Source: Albidovulum inexpectatum
Lineage (GTDB): Bacteria > Pseudomonadota > Alphaproteobacteria > Rhodobacterales > Rhodobacteraceae
DNA length: 64,000 bases
NCBI RefSeq assembly: GCF_002927635.1
Contig: NZ_PRDS01000003.1
Location: forward strand, 1 to 64,000
Direction: 5' to 3'
This document shows positions 53,918-60,925 of this stretch, in pieces. Position numbers and translations under genes: made by a program. The notes beneath the pieces are model-generated. The model was given only the letters and a program-made list of their open reading frames with translations. It was not told the DNA's origin and searched no databases. The stretch's first letter is position 1, and each line of letters opens with the position of its first letter.

Positions 53918-53936
53918 GTTGCAACATTCGTGCAAC
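53918..53936 (-). promoter_or_regulatory. Operator-like GTTGCA repeat upstream of pyc
   Basis: On the minus strand GTTGCACG and GTTGCAAC follow each other with three bases between, an 11-bp period, about 80 bp before pyc. The second is a perfect palindrome. The pattern recalls the paired TTTGCAAA sites of PccR-type acyl-CoA regulators, but spacing and bases differ. Regulatory role is inference. Confidence 0.4.
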
Positions 53937-54010
53937 AAGTTGTTCGATTGATGTCCGGCATTCCGACGATTTGCCGGAGGCAGCCGACAATATGACGGAA
54001 TTTGCGTCAT

Positions 54011-55156
54011 TTACCGAACCAGGCGATGGGCCAGGTCGGACAGGCGCGCAGCTCCCATCTGGCCCATATTGGCCCGAAGATCGCGCGCCAGGATCTCGAC
54101 CAGATGGGCGGGACCATCCGCACCCAGCGCGCCCAGCGCATAGTGCCAGGCCCGGCCCAGCATCACGAAATCGGCGCCCAGCGCAAGCGCGCGGCAGATG
54201 TCCAGGCCGCTCTCTATGCCGCTGTCGAACAAGATCGGCAGATCCGTGGCCGCGCGGATTTCGGGCAGGACTTTGATCGAGGCGGGCGCGGCATCGAACT
54301 GGCGCCCCGCATGGTTTGACACCCAGACCGCATCGACCCCCTCCTGTTCCAGGCGCCTGGCGTCGTCTGCGCGCAGGATGCCCTTGACGATCAAGGGCCC
54401 CCGCCATGCGTCCCGCACGGCACGCAGATAATCCCAGTCGGGCGACACACGCAGGCGATAGCCGATATGGTCGGTCGAGGAGCGGCTCTCGCAGCTGTCG
54501 GCATACTTTTCCAGCGTTCGCAGGCGGGGGCGGCCTTCTCGAGCGACATGCGCCGTCATTCCCAATGCCCATGCGGGGCGGGCCAGGACCTGCGCCAGCA
54601 ATCCGGGCGTCAGCCGGGGCGGCTGGGTCAGGCCCGCGCGCACTTGCCGTTCGCGACGGCTTGCCGCGGGAAGATCCACCGTAAAAACCAACGCTGCAAA
54701 GCCCGCTTCCCTTGCGCGGCGCAAAAGGTCCGCCCGGATCTCGGGGTCGCGGGGCGGGTAGAGCTGGAACCAGCCATCCGGGCCGATAGCGGGCGCCAGT
54801 GCCTCGGGCGGCTGGGCCGCGACGGTGGAGAGGACATAGGGGATGCCCGCGCGCGCAGCGGCGCGTGCCAGAATGCGCTCGGCGTCGGGCCAGACCAGCC
54901 CCGACATCCCGACCGGCGCGATCCCGAACGGCAGTGGGTATTCGCGCCCCAGAAGCCGGGCCGAAAGGTCGGTCTCGATCTCTCCATGCAGGACCGAGGG
55001 GTAAAAAAGGATCTCGTCCAGTTTCCGGCGGTTGCGCTTCTGCGTGGCCTCGGTCCCGGTGGCGCTGTCGAGAAATTCCCAGACAAAATGTGGAATTCGC
55101 TCCCGGGCGCGGGATTTCAGATCCGATATCGCGGGATAGCGCTGGTGCAGGTCCAT
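54011..55156 (-). CDS. FMN-dependent alpha-hydroxyacid dehydrogenase (L-lactate dehydrogenase-like)
   Basis: A 381-residue TIM-barrel flavoenzyme of the lactate/glycolate/mandelate oxidase family. FMN and substrate residues are visible in PFGIAPVGMSGLVWPDAE, the catalytic His and Arg in VWVSNHAGRQFDAAPAS, and FDSGIESGLDICRALALGADFVMLGRAW at the phosphate site. Start at MDLHQRYPAI. The usual substrate is L-lactate, but homologues use glycolate, mandelate and others. Together with the FAD-linked oxidase at 30.9 kb the window holds two respiratory 2-hydroxyacid oxidases. Confidence 0.91.
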   Translation of the reverse strand: MDLHQRYPAISDLKSRARERIPHFVWEFLDSATGTEATQKRNRRKLDEILFYPSVLHGEIETDLSARLLGREYPLPFGIAPVGMSGLVWPDAERILARAAARAGIPYVLSTVAAQPPEALAPAIGPDGWFQLYPPRDPEIRADLLRRAREAGFAALVFTVDLPAASRRERQVRAGLTQPPRLTPGLLAQVLARPAWALGMTAHVAREGRPRLRTLEKYADSCESRSSTDHIGYRLRVSPDWDYLRAVRDAWRGPLIVKGILRADDARRLEQEGVDAVWVSNHAGRQFDAAPASIKVLPEIRAATDLPILFDSGIESGLDICRALALGADFVMLGRAWHYALGALGADGPAHLVEILARDLRANMGQMGAARLSDLAHRLVR

Positions 55157-55269
55157 GCGCGAGTTGTCCAAAGCGTGCGCGGAAAAGTCCAGAGTTTTGC
55201 GCAAAGGCCTCTGGAACAGAGTGTGAACTTCTCTTTTCTTCGCCGTGCGATGCGTCTAGATTGCCGCAC

Positions 55270-57630
55270 ATGACCCGTACCGACGATACCGCCCCCGGCA
55301 ACATGGTTCCGCTTTCCCGGCGCGCGATGGCTGCGCGCCCCGCGCCCTATCTGGAGGGCCTGAACCCCGCCCAGCGCGAGGCGGTCGAGGCGTTGGATGG
55401 GCCGGTCTTGATGCTGGCTGGCGCGGGAACCGGCAAGACGCGTGCCCTGACGGCGCGGATCGCGCATATTCTGGCGCAGGGCCGCGCGCGCGAGGGCGAG
55501 ATCCTCGCCGTGACCTTTACCAACAAGGCCGCCCGCGAGATGAAGGAGCGCGTGGGCCAGCTGATGCGCCAGCCGGTCGAGGGGATGCCATGGATGGGCA
55601 CGTTCCATTCGATCTGTGCCAAGATCCTGCGACGTCATGCCGAAATGGTGGGGCTGAAATCCAGCTTCGCGATCCTGGATACCGACGATCAGATCCGGTT
55701 GCTGAAACAGGTCATCACGGCCGCGAATATCGACGAAAAGCGCTGGCCGGCGCGGCAGCTGGCGGGCTTGATCGATCACTGGAAGAACCGCGCATGGCGG
55801 CCCGAACAGGTGCCGGCGGCCGAGGCTGGCGCCTTCAACCACCGGGGAAGCGAGCTGTATGCAGCCTATCAGGCGCGGCTTGTGACGCTGAACGCGGTCG
55901 ATTTCGGCGACCTGCTGCTGCATGTCGTGACGATCTTCCAGAAGAACCCCGACATACTGACCCGGTACCAGCAGAAGTTCCGTTTCATCCTGGTGGACGA
56001 ATACCAGGATACCAACGTGGCCCAGTATCTGTGGCTACGGCTTTTGGCGGCCGGCCATCGCAACATCTGCTGCGTGGGCGACGACGACCAGTCGATCTAT
56101 GGCTGGCGCGGCGCCGAGGTCGGCAACATCCTGCGCTTTGAAAAGGATTTCCCGGGCGCCCGCGTGATCCGGCTGGAGCAGAATTACCGATCCACCGAAC
56201 ATATCCTGGGTGCGGCCTCGGGGCTGATCGCGGCCAATGCGGGCCGGCTGGGCAAGTCGTTGTGGACCGAATCGACGGGCGGCCAGAAGGTGCGCCTGAT
56301 CGGCCACTGGGACGGCGAGGAAGAAGCGCGCTGGATCGGCGAGGAAATCGAGTCACTGGCCCGCGGCCGCGGCGAGATGGATCCCGTGCGGCTGAACGAT
56401 CAGGCGATCCTGGTGCGCGCCAGCCACCAGATGCGCGCCTTCGAGGATCGTTTCATGACGATCGGTCTGCCCTATCGCGTCGTGGGTGGTCCGCGATTCT
56501 ACGAAAGGCTCGAGATACGCGATGCGATGGCCTATTTCCGCCTGGCCGTTTCTCCCGCCGACGATCTGGCTTTCGAGCGGGTGGTCAACACGCCCAAGCG
56601 CGGTCTTGGCGACAAGGCGCAGCAATTGATCCAGTCGACCGCGCGCGCGGCGGGCACCAGCCTGTTCGAAGGCGCGCGCGCCGTCATCGAGAATGGGGCA
56701 TTGGGTGGCAAGGGGGCGCGGAATCTGCGCGAATTCCTTTCGGGGATCGAACGCTGGCATGCCCAGACACTGCGACCGGGATACGACCACATTCGCCTTG
56801 CCGAAACGATCCTTGACGAATCCGGCTACACGGCGATGTGGCAGAATGACAAGACGCCCGAGGCGCCGGGGCGGCTGGACAACCTCAAGGAACTGGTCAA
56901 GGCGCTGGAAGGGTTCGAGAACCTGCAGGGCTTTCTTGAACACGTCGCCCTGGTCATGGACAACGATGCCGAAGAGGGCGAGGACAAGGTCACCATCATG
57001 ACCCTGCATGCGGCCAAGGGGCTGGAGTTTCCCGTGGTCTTTCTGCCGGGCTGGGAGGACGGCCTGTTTCCCAGCCAGCGCAGCATGGACGAGAACGGCC
57101 TGAAGGGGCTGGAGGAAGAGCGCCGCCTGGCCTATGTCGGCATTACTCGGGCCGAACGTCTGTGCACCATATCCTTTGCCGGCAACAGGCGCGTCTATGG
57201 CCAGTGGCAAAGCCAGATGCCGTCGCGCTTCATCGATGAATTGCCGGCCGAGCATGTCGAGGTTCTGACGCCACCGGGCCTGTATGGCGGCGGCTATGGC
57301 GCGGCGTCCACGGCAGGCACTGCGTCCGGGATCGAAGAACGCGCCGCGCGGTCCGATGCCTATAATTCGCCCGGCTGGCGCCGCCTGCAAGAGCGGGCCC
57401 AAACGCGGCCGACAAGTCAGCCGCGCGAGGCGCGCAACGTGATCATCGACCTTGATGCCTCTTCCGTCTTCACGCTGGGCGACAGGGTGTTCCACCGAAA
57501 GTTCGGCTATGGCACGGTCGAGGCGATCGAAGGCGACAAGCTGGTCGTGGCCTTTGACAAGGCGGGTACCAAGCATGTCGTGGCGGGCTATGTCGTGGCC
57601 GCCGCGGCGGCGGACGACATGCCTTTCTGA
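55270..57630 (+). CDS. uvrD: ATP-dependent DNA helicase UvrD/PcrA
   Basis: Superfamily 1A 3'-5' helicase for nucleotide-excision and mismatch repair. The 786 residues show motif I GAGTGKTRALT (near residue 57), motif Ia TFTNKAAREMKER, motif II VDEYQDTNVAQ, GDDDQSIYGWRGA (III), and motif VI VGITRAERL. The C-terminal VFTLGDRVFHRKFGYGTVEAI is the tudor-like tail of PcrA/UvrD that contacts RNA polymerase. Start MTRTDDTAPG sits in the divergent gap with the hydroxyacid dehydrogenase. Confidence 0.96.
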   Translation: MTRTDDTAPGNMVPLSRRAMAARPAPYLEGLNPAQREAVEALDGPVLMLAGAGTGKTRALTARIAHILAQGRAREGEILAVTFTNKAAREMKERVGQLMRQPVEGMPWMGTFHSICAKILRRHAEMVGLKSSFAILDTDDQIRLLKQVITAANIDEKRWPARQLAGLIDHWKNRAWRPEQVPAAEAGAFNHRGSELYAAYQARLVTLNAVDFGDLLLHVVTIFQKNPDILTRYQQKFRFILVDEYQDTNVAQYLWLRLLAAGHRNICCVGDDDQSIYGWRGAEVGNILRFEKDFPGARVIRLEQNYRSTEHILGAASGLIAANAGRLGKSLWTESTGGQKVRLIGHWDGEEEARWIGEEIESLARGRGEMDPVRLNDQAILVRASHQMRAFEDRFMTIGLPYRVVGGPRFYERLEIRDAMAYFRLAVSPADDLAFERVVNTPKRGLGDKAQQLIQSTARAAGTSLFEGARAVIENGALGGKGARNLREFLSGIERWHAQTLRPGYDHIRLAETILDESGYTAMWQNDKTPEAPGRLDNLKELVKALEGFENLQGFLEHVALVMDNDAEEGEDKVTIMTLHAAKGLEFPVVFLPGWEDGLFPSQRSMDENGLKGLEEERRLAYVGITRAERLCTISFAGNRRVYGQWQSQMPSRFIDELPAEHVEVLTPPGLYGGGYGAASTAGTASGIEERAARSDAYNSPGWRRLQERAQTRPTSQPREARNVIIDLDASSVFTLGDRVFHRKFGYGTVEAIEGDKLVVAFDKAGTKHVVAGYVVAAAAADDMPF

Positions 57631-57687
57631 AGACTGAAGCGGTTGTGAGGGTTGGCCCGCATTCGGGTCCGGATCGGCCGGCCGCAC

Positions 57688-58713
57688 TTACCCGTGAATC
57701 AGGGCGATCGCCTCGTATTTCTTCAGGCACGGCCTTGCCGCGGATGCCGGAGCGTCGAGACTGGGTGCAAGGCCGGGAAACAGCATGCGCTGCTCTGCCA
57801 GAACCTCGGTTTCGGCATCGCTCAATGCGCTATCGGGGCCCAGAGCGTTGTCGGGATAGAAGCTTTCGCTTGGCACCCCGTTTGACAGAACGATCTCATG
57901 CCGGTCGAAAAGCAGATGAAAATAGGTGATCAGCATGCCTTCGGCACGGATGATGGTGCGCCCATTGACCATGTGCTTGGCTGCCACCAGAGCTTCGCGA
58001 AATCCGGTCAGCAATTCCAGCTTCGGACCGCGGACCAGCATGCGGTGATTGGGCGATACGCGCAGCTTGCCCTTGTTGCCGATCGCGCCATCGGCAAAGA
58101 CGACCGGCGCCATGTCGCCCCTGGCAAGACATACGCTGCGTGCCACATGACGAAGCGGTTGGGGGCCATGATCAAGCGTCATCACCAGATCGCCGGGCGA
58201 CAGCGATTCGATCGGGCGTTCTCCCCCGGGGGTCGCGATCATCGTGCCGCCGCAGAAGCAGGCAAGATTGGCATAGTCGACCTCGTTCCGGCCGATATTG
58301 AATTCTTGAATGAACGTGTATTGCTGCCCGGGTGTCAGGGGGCCTTCGGAAATCAGTGCGGTCGTTGTGTTGTTGCCTGAATTCGTGCCGCCGATCGTTA
58401 TCGAATAGACGCGAAGGCCGTTCGCATCCTCCAACCCGTAGTTGACGAATATCCGGGTGCCGGCAGGATAGGTGGTCCCATCTATGGTGACCGGGGCGTC
58501 CAGAACCTGATTCGCGGAACTGATTTCGTCGAACCCATCGTTGCCGCCATCGTTGACCTGGACCTGTATTGGCTGGGCGGTCGGTTTCAGTTGCAGGTTG
58601 AACGGAGGAGACCCCTGTGCACGCGCGCCTTGCTCGTCCGGCGGCGCAATGTTGCCGCCGGATGTCTCGAAATCCGAGAGCTGGTAGACCCATTGAAGCT
58701 TCTCTATCGTCAT
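57688..58713 (-). CDS. Hint-domain protein
   Basis: A 341-residue protein with a variable, Thr/Asn/Gly-rich N-terminal half (1-150) that has the look of a beta-sandwich, and a C-terminal Hint (Hedgehog/intein) domain. The Hint region starts at ACFCGGTMIATPGG, with the Cys that would be the splice/cleavage nucleophile, continues with GDLVMTLDHGPQPLRHV, and contains VSPNHRMLV. This is the autoproteolytic 'Hint_2' type common in Rhodobacteraceae, often on secreted proteins; no classical signal peptide is visible. Substrate and role are unknown. Confidence 0.85.
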   Translation of the reverse strand: MTIEKLQWVYQLSDFETSGGNIAPPDEQGARAQGSPPFNLQLKPTAQPIQVQVNDGGNDGFDEISSANQVLDAPVTIDGTTYPAGTRIFVNYGLEDANGLRVYSITIGGTNSGNNTTTALISEGPLTPGQQYTFIQEFNIGRNEVDYANLACFCGGTMIATPGGERPIESLSPGDLVMTLDHGPQPLRHVARSVCLARGDMAPVVFADGAIGNKGKLRVSPNHRMLVRGPKLELLTGFREALVAAKHMVNGRTIIRAEGMLITYFHLLFDRHEIVLSNGVPSESFYPDNALGPDSALSDAETEVLAEQRMLFPGLAPSLDAPASAARPCLKKYEAIALIHG

Positions 58714-58827
58714 GCTTCGATGCTAAGGGCTCTTTTGGGTTTTCGCAATTCGGAACAGGTCCTGTGCTGCCGGAACGCGTATCCGGGCCGTACGGCGTGC
58801 GACTGATGATGGAAAAGTGCCGCGAAA

Positions 58828-58857
58828 CGAAAAAAGGCGGCGCCATTTGGCGCCGCC
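58828..58857 (-). terminator. Terminator of the DUF1127/CcsR transcript
   Basis: Perfect 9-bp stem GGCGGCGCC/GGCGCCGCC (58836-58844 with 58849-58857) with a four-base loop, followed on the minus strand by six T. It ends the small-RNA array. Confidence 0.93.
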
Positions 58858-59170
58858 AGTTGCAACCACGATCCAGGGAGGAGGATCGTCGCAATTCCGC
58901 AGGCAGGGCAGTGTCGCGGGGAGGAGGAACACGACACTGCCCGCCTTGCAAAGGCGGCCCGGGGAGGGGGATGGGCCGCCAGAGGGGCTGAAGTGCGGCG
59001 GTGGCTGGGAGGAGGAAGCCACCGCCGCTCTTCACGACGCCAACCCAGGGAGGAGGAGGGAGGTCGGCGCGTTCTTCAGGCCGTTCTGGCCAAACTGTGC
59101 GGCGGCATCAGGGAGGAGGAGGTGCCGCCGCAACTCGCGCGCCTCGAGGGGGAGGAGAAGAGGCGCGGAG
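58858..59170 (-). ncRNA. ccsR: CcsR/cuckoo-type small-RNA array: seven CCUCCUCCC-loop hairpins
   Basis: Downstream of the DUF1127 gene the minus strand holds seven hairpins, each exposing a CCUCCUCCC-like sequence in the loop. Stem positions: 59138-59145/59160-59167, 59098-59107/59123-59132, 59038-59045/59062-59069, 58995-59006/59017-59028, 58953-58960/58973-58980, 58906-58916/58932-58942, 58868-58873/58884-58889. One stem pairs fully only on this strand, through a G-U. In Rhodobacter sphaeroides, DUF1127 gene RSP_6037 (CcaF1) is followed by four homologous sRNAs CcsR1-4 with this anti-Shine-Dalgarno motif, induced by stress sigma factors. Gap lengths suggest four two-hairpin units here, the terminator being the last hairpin. 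Family known; unit limits inferred. Confidence 0.87.
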
Positions 59171-59175
59171 AAACC

Positions 59176-59391
59176 TTACTTGCCGTAGGCGGCTTCGATC
59201 GCGATCGACCGGATGGACGAGCGCGAGATGCCGAGATCGTTCAGTTCGCGGTCCGACAGCGCGGACAGTTCACGCACGGTCTGACGGTACATCTTGTAGC
59301 GGCGATGCGCGTCGCGCAGATTGCTGACAAGATTGCGGATCTGGTCGATAAGGCCGTGATCGGCCGTGCGGATCGTGTTCGAATAAGCCAT
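59176..59391 (-). CDS. DUF1127 small protein, CcaF1-like
   Basis: A 71-residue basic protein. The second half is the DUF1127 signature RQTVRELSALSDRELNDLGISRSSI followed by IRSIAIEAAYGK (the two runs are contiguous). In R. sphaeroides the homologue CcaF1 binds RNA and affects small-RNA maturation and turnover, and is transcribed with the CcsR sRNAs. Here the gene is directly followed by such an array and a shared terminator, so the same arrangement is kept. GAGGAAAAAG precedes the ATG. A candidate RpoH-type promoter is about 90 bp upstream. Confidence 0.93.
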   Translation of the reverse strand: MAYSNTIRTADHGLIDQIRNLVSNLRDAHRRYKMYRQTVRELSALSDRELNDLGISRSSIRSIAIEAAYGK

Positions 59392-59482
59392 GTCTTTTTC
59401 CTCGTTACTGACTGGCGGGGTCGTTCGTCGCTGATCCGTTCAGGTCCGATCGGCTGCGGCCCCGTCGATGCCGTTGCCCACA

Positions 59483-59510
59483 AGATGGCGCCAATGCTGC
59501 GCATGCACAA
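59483..59510 (-). promoter_or_regulatory. Candidate RpoH-type promoter of the DUF1127/CcsR locus
   Basis: TTGTGC and CCATCT on the minus strand, 16 bp apart. CCATnT is the usual -10 form for heat-shock/oxidative-stress sigma factors RpoHI/RpoHII, which are known to drive the R. sphaeroides locus. The -35 is only a partial match. Confidence 0.5.
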
Positions 59511-59731
59511 TCCCGGGAATGCTCAATGCCGCTATGCAGCAATTGCATGGCAAGCGTCACATTTCTGTTAATGCTTCCGGCATTGGCAGCTTGCCCGCAG
59601 TCTAGGCAGCAAGCAGATGGCCAGCGCGTTCGCGCGATACGGCTTACGCGACGCGGCGGGGGCTGCCATGTGCTTGCGCCTGGTTGCCTTGCCGATGGCC
59701 CCACCGGATTTGAGTTGCATGGAATTCCCGT

Positions 59732-59745
59732 TGGGAAATCATGGG
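59732..59745 (+). promoter_or_regulatory. MraZ-box-like motif 1
   Basis: TGGGAAATCATGGG: two TGGG elements 10 bp apart, the operator pattern described for E. coli MraZ (TGGGN repeats with 5-bp spacers). A TGGA at 59720 sits 12 bp before it. Confidence 0.6.
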
Positions 59746-59773
59746 TGCCGCGTCGGGGGCCGTGATCGTTCCA

Positions 59774-59788
59774 TGGGAATTCATGGAA
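59774..59788 (+). promoter_or_regulatory. MraZ-box-like motif 2
   Basis: TGGGAATTCATGGAA: TGGG and TGGA starting 10 bp apart with the same ATTCA spacer as the box in the mraZ promoter. Confidence 0.6.
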
Positions 59789-59931
59789 CTGGCGGCACCG
59801 AGAGCGGGCGCACGGGCGAATCACCCGGGGTGTTCGCGCGTATCAGGCCGGATTATCGCGGCTTGCAGTCGCTGATCGGTCGGACCTCAATGGCGCTGAC
59901 GGCGCGATCTGCGGGTTTTGATGCAAAAATA

Positions 59932-59946
59932 TGGGATTTCATGGAA
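59932..59946 (+). promoter_or_regulatory. MraZ-box-like motif 3, next to a possible promoter
   Basis: TGGGATTTCATGGAA, elements 10 bp apart. It ends five bases before the -35-like TTGAGG at 59951. Confidence 0.6.
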
Positions 59947-59950
59947 CCGT

Positions 59951-59980
59951 TTGAGGTCCGTTCCGTCCGGGCCATATGTA
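59951..59980 (+). promoter_or_regulatory. Possible upstream promoter of the dcw cluster
   Basis: TTGAGG and TATGTA spaced by 18 bp on the plus strand, directly downstream of MraZ-like box 3. A transcript from here would have a leader of about 415 bases to mraZ. Confidence 0.4.
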
Positions 59981-60022
59981 GTAAATTTCTCATCGATATG
60001 CGCATCATCATGTGTTGGTCTA

Positions 60023-60037
60023 TGGATGTGCGTGGAA
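60023..60037 (+). promoter_or_regulatory. Degenerate MraZ-box-like motif 4
   Basis: TGGATGTGCGTGGAA: two TGGA elements 10 bp apart. Weaker than the others because neither has the third G. Confidence 0.3.
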
Positions 60038-60095
60038 TTTTCCTATCCATTCATTCGATTTCTGCCTTCTCGACGGCCTGCTGCCGAAAAGATTT

Positions 60096-60124
60096 TTGTT
60101 GATTCCCATGAATTCCCATGTCAT
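60096..60124 (+). promoter_or_regulatory. Candidate promoter of the mraZ leader/UpsM
   Basis: TTGTTG and TGTCAT spaced by 17 bp. The predicted start near 60131 gives a leader of about 273 bases to mraZ and about 206 bases to the internal terminator, close to what is known for R. sphaeroides. A perfect MraZ-like box fills the spacer. The -10 element is a weak match by itself. Confidence 0.5.
60103..60118 (-). promoter_or_regulatory. MraZ-box-like motif 5 inside the mraZ promoter
   Basis: On the minus strand TGGGAATTCATGGGAA: two perfect TGGGA elements 10 bp apart, lying between the -35 and -10 of the candidate mraZ promoter. Binding here would block transcription, consistent with MraZ autorepression. 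Confidence 0.65.
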
Positions 60125-60130
60125 CCCTTG

Positions 60131-60336
60131 AGGCACGATGAGGACGGGCTGACAAGGGCGGCAAGACCCAAACGGCGAAAGTCAGGTTTCATACAGGCAC
60201 CCGCTTTCATCGCACAAAAGATCCGGCGCGCAAGCGAGCAGACATCCCCCCCAGGTGGCAAGCGCAGTCGGACACCCCAGTGATGGGACGAGGGCGGCGG
60301 ATTGGGCAGTGGCAGCAGCCCGGTCCGCCGTTTTCC
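60131..60336 (+). ncRNA. upsM: UpsM-like small RNA in the mraZ 5' leader
   Basis: In R. sphaeroides the dcw cluster has a long 5' leader whose first part is released as the abundant sRNA UpsM. The same arrangement appears here: a candidate promoter ending at 60124, then about 206 bases, then a terminator-like hairpin with a short U-run at 60331-60334, about 70 bases before mraZ. Start and end are inferred from these signals; I did not have a homologue to align. A complete terminator would produce only the sRNA, and readthrough would transcribe mraZ. Confidence 0.6.
60295..60334 (+). terminator. Terminator-like hairpin in the mraZ leader
   Basis: CGGCGGA (60295-60301) pairs with TCCGCCG (60324-60330), an inner GGGC/GCCC stem extends it, and TTTTCC follows. 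The short U-run suggests partial termination. Confidence 0.7.
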
Positions 60337-60367
60337 ATCCCGGGACATCAGGCGGTTCGATCCGACC

Positions 60368-60394
60368 TGGGGGACGAAGGGGACAGGTAGGGAG
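60368..60394 (+). promoter_or_regulatory. G-run repeat overlapping the mraZ ribosome binding site
   Basis: TGGGGG, AGGGGA and AGGGAG follow at 10-11 bp spacing (60368, 60378, 60389). The last supplies the Shine-Dalgarno sequence of mraZ, 9 bases before the TTG start. The periodicity is like the upstream boxes, but the elements are only G-runs. Confidence 0.4.
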
Positions 60395-60403
60395 CGCGGG
60401 CCC

Positions 60404-60922
60404 TTGGCACGCAGGTTCAGAGGTTCCGAGACTTACAAGGTGGACGCGAAGGGTCGCGTCTCCATCCCGGCCTCGTTCCGCCGCGTGATCGAGGCATGCG
60501 ACCCAGACTGGAAGGAAGGTCTGCGCCCGAATATCGTCATCGTCTATGGTCCCGAAAGCCAGAAATTCCTTGAAGTCTATTCGATGGAGGCGATCCACGA
60601 GATCGACGAGCAGATCTCGCTGATGCAGCGCGGCTCTCCCGAACGCCTTCTGGTCGAAGAGCGCATGTACGGCCAATCGCTGGAAACCCAGATCGACGAT
60701 GATGGTCGCCTGACGATCCCCCAGAAGTTGCGCGAAAAGATCGGCCTGAAGAACGAAGCCTTCTTCATCTCGGCCGGGGATTACTTCCGCATCTGGAATC
60801 CCGAAACCTATGCCGAACACCAGGCGCGGCTCAGCCAGCGCGCGGCCAGCCAGTATCCCGAGGATTTCGATCCGCGCAGCCTGCTGCCGCCGCTGCCGGG
60901 GCGAACGGGCCATGGGGGCTAG
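60404..60922 (+). CDS. mraZ: Transcriptional regulator MraZ
   Basis: DNA-binding protein at the head of the dcw cluster, which represses its own operon in E. coli. The 172 residues contain two SpoVT/AbrB-like repeats, YKVDAKGRVSIPASFRRV and QIDDDGRLTIPQKLRE. The start is taken as TTG 60404: the protein then begins with the family's ARRFRGSE, GGGAG lies nine bases upstream, and an ATG 102 bp earlier falls in the leader hairpin. rsmH follows after three bases. Its likely operators lie 0.3-0.7 kb upstream. Confidence 0.93.
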   Translation: MARRFRGSETYKVDAKGRVSIPASFRRVIEACDPDWKEGLRPNIVIVYGPESQKFLEVYSMEAIHEIDEQISLMQRGSPERLLVEERMYGQSLETQIDDDGRLTIPQKLREKIGLKNEAFFISAGDYFRIWNPETYAEHQARLSQRAASQYPEDFDPRSLLPPLPGRTGHGG

Positions 60923-60925
60923 GCG

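Larger units (their letters stand above)
59511..60095. other. Non-coding region between the DUF1127 locus and the mraZ leader
   Basis: I see no convincing gene in this stretch. It has lower G+C than its surroundings and holds three clear and one degenerate 10-bp-periodic TGGGA motif (see separate entries), plus a possible promoter TTGAGG-N18-TATGTA at 59951-59980. It looks like an extended control region of the dcw cluster. Confidence 0.6.

Noticed and set aside
58870-59160. Series of GGAGGAGG runs on the plus strand as ribosome binding sites of small ORFs
   Set aside because: They lie in hairpin loops, no ATG follows at the proper distance, and the terminator, the upstream DUF1127 gene and the G-U pair all point to a minus-strand RNA with the complementary motif.
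59547-59765. Possible 72-residue lipoprotein (start MASVTFLLMLPALAAC, a lipobox-like sequence)
   Set aside because: No Shine-Dalgarno sequence, low third-position G+C unlike the neighbouring genes, a remainder with no protein-like pattern, and overlap with a periodic regulatory motif. Probably chance.
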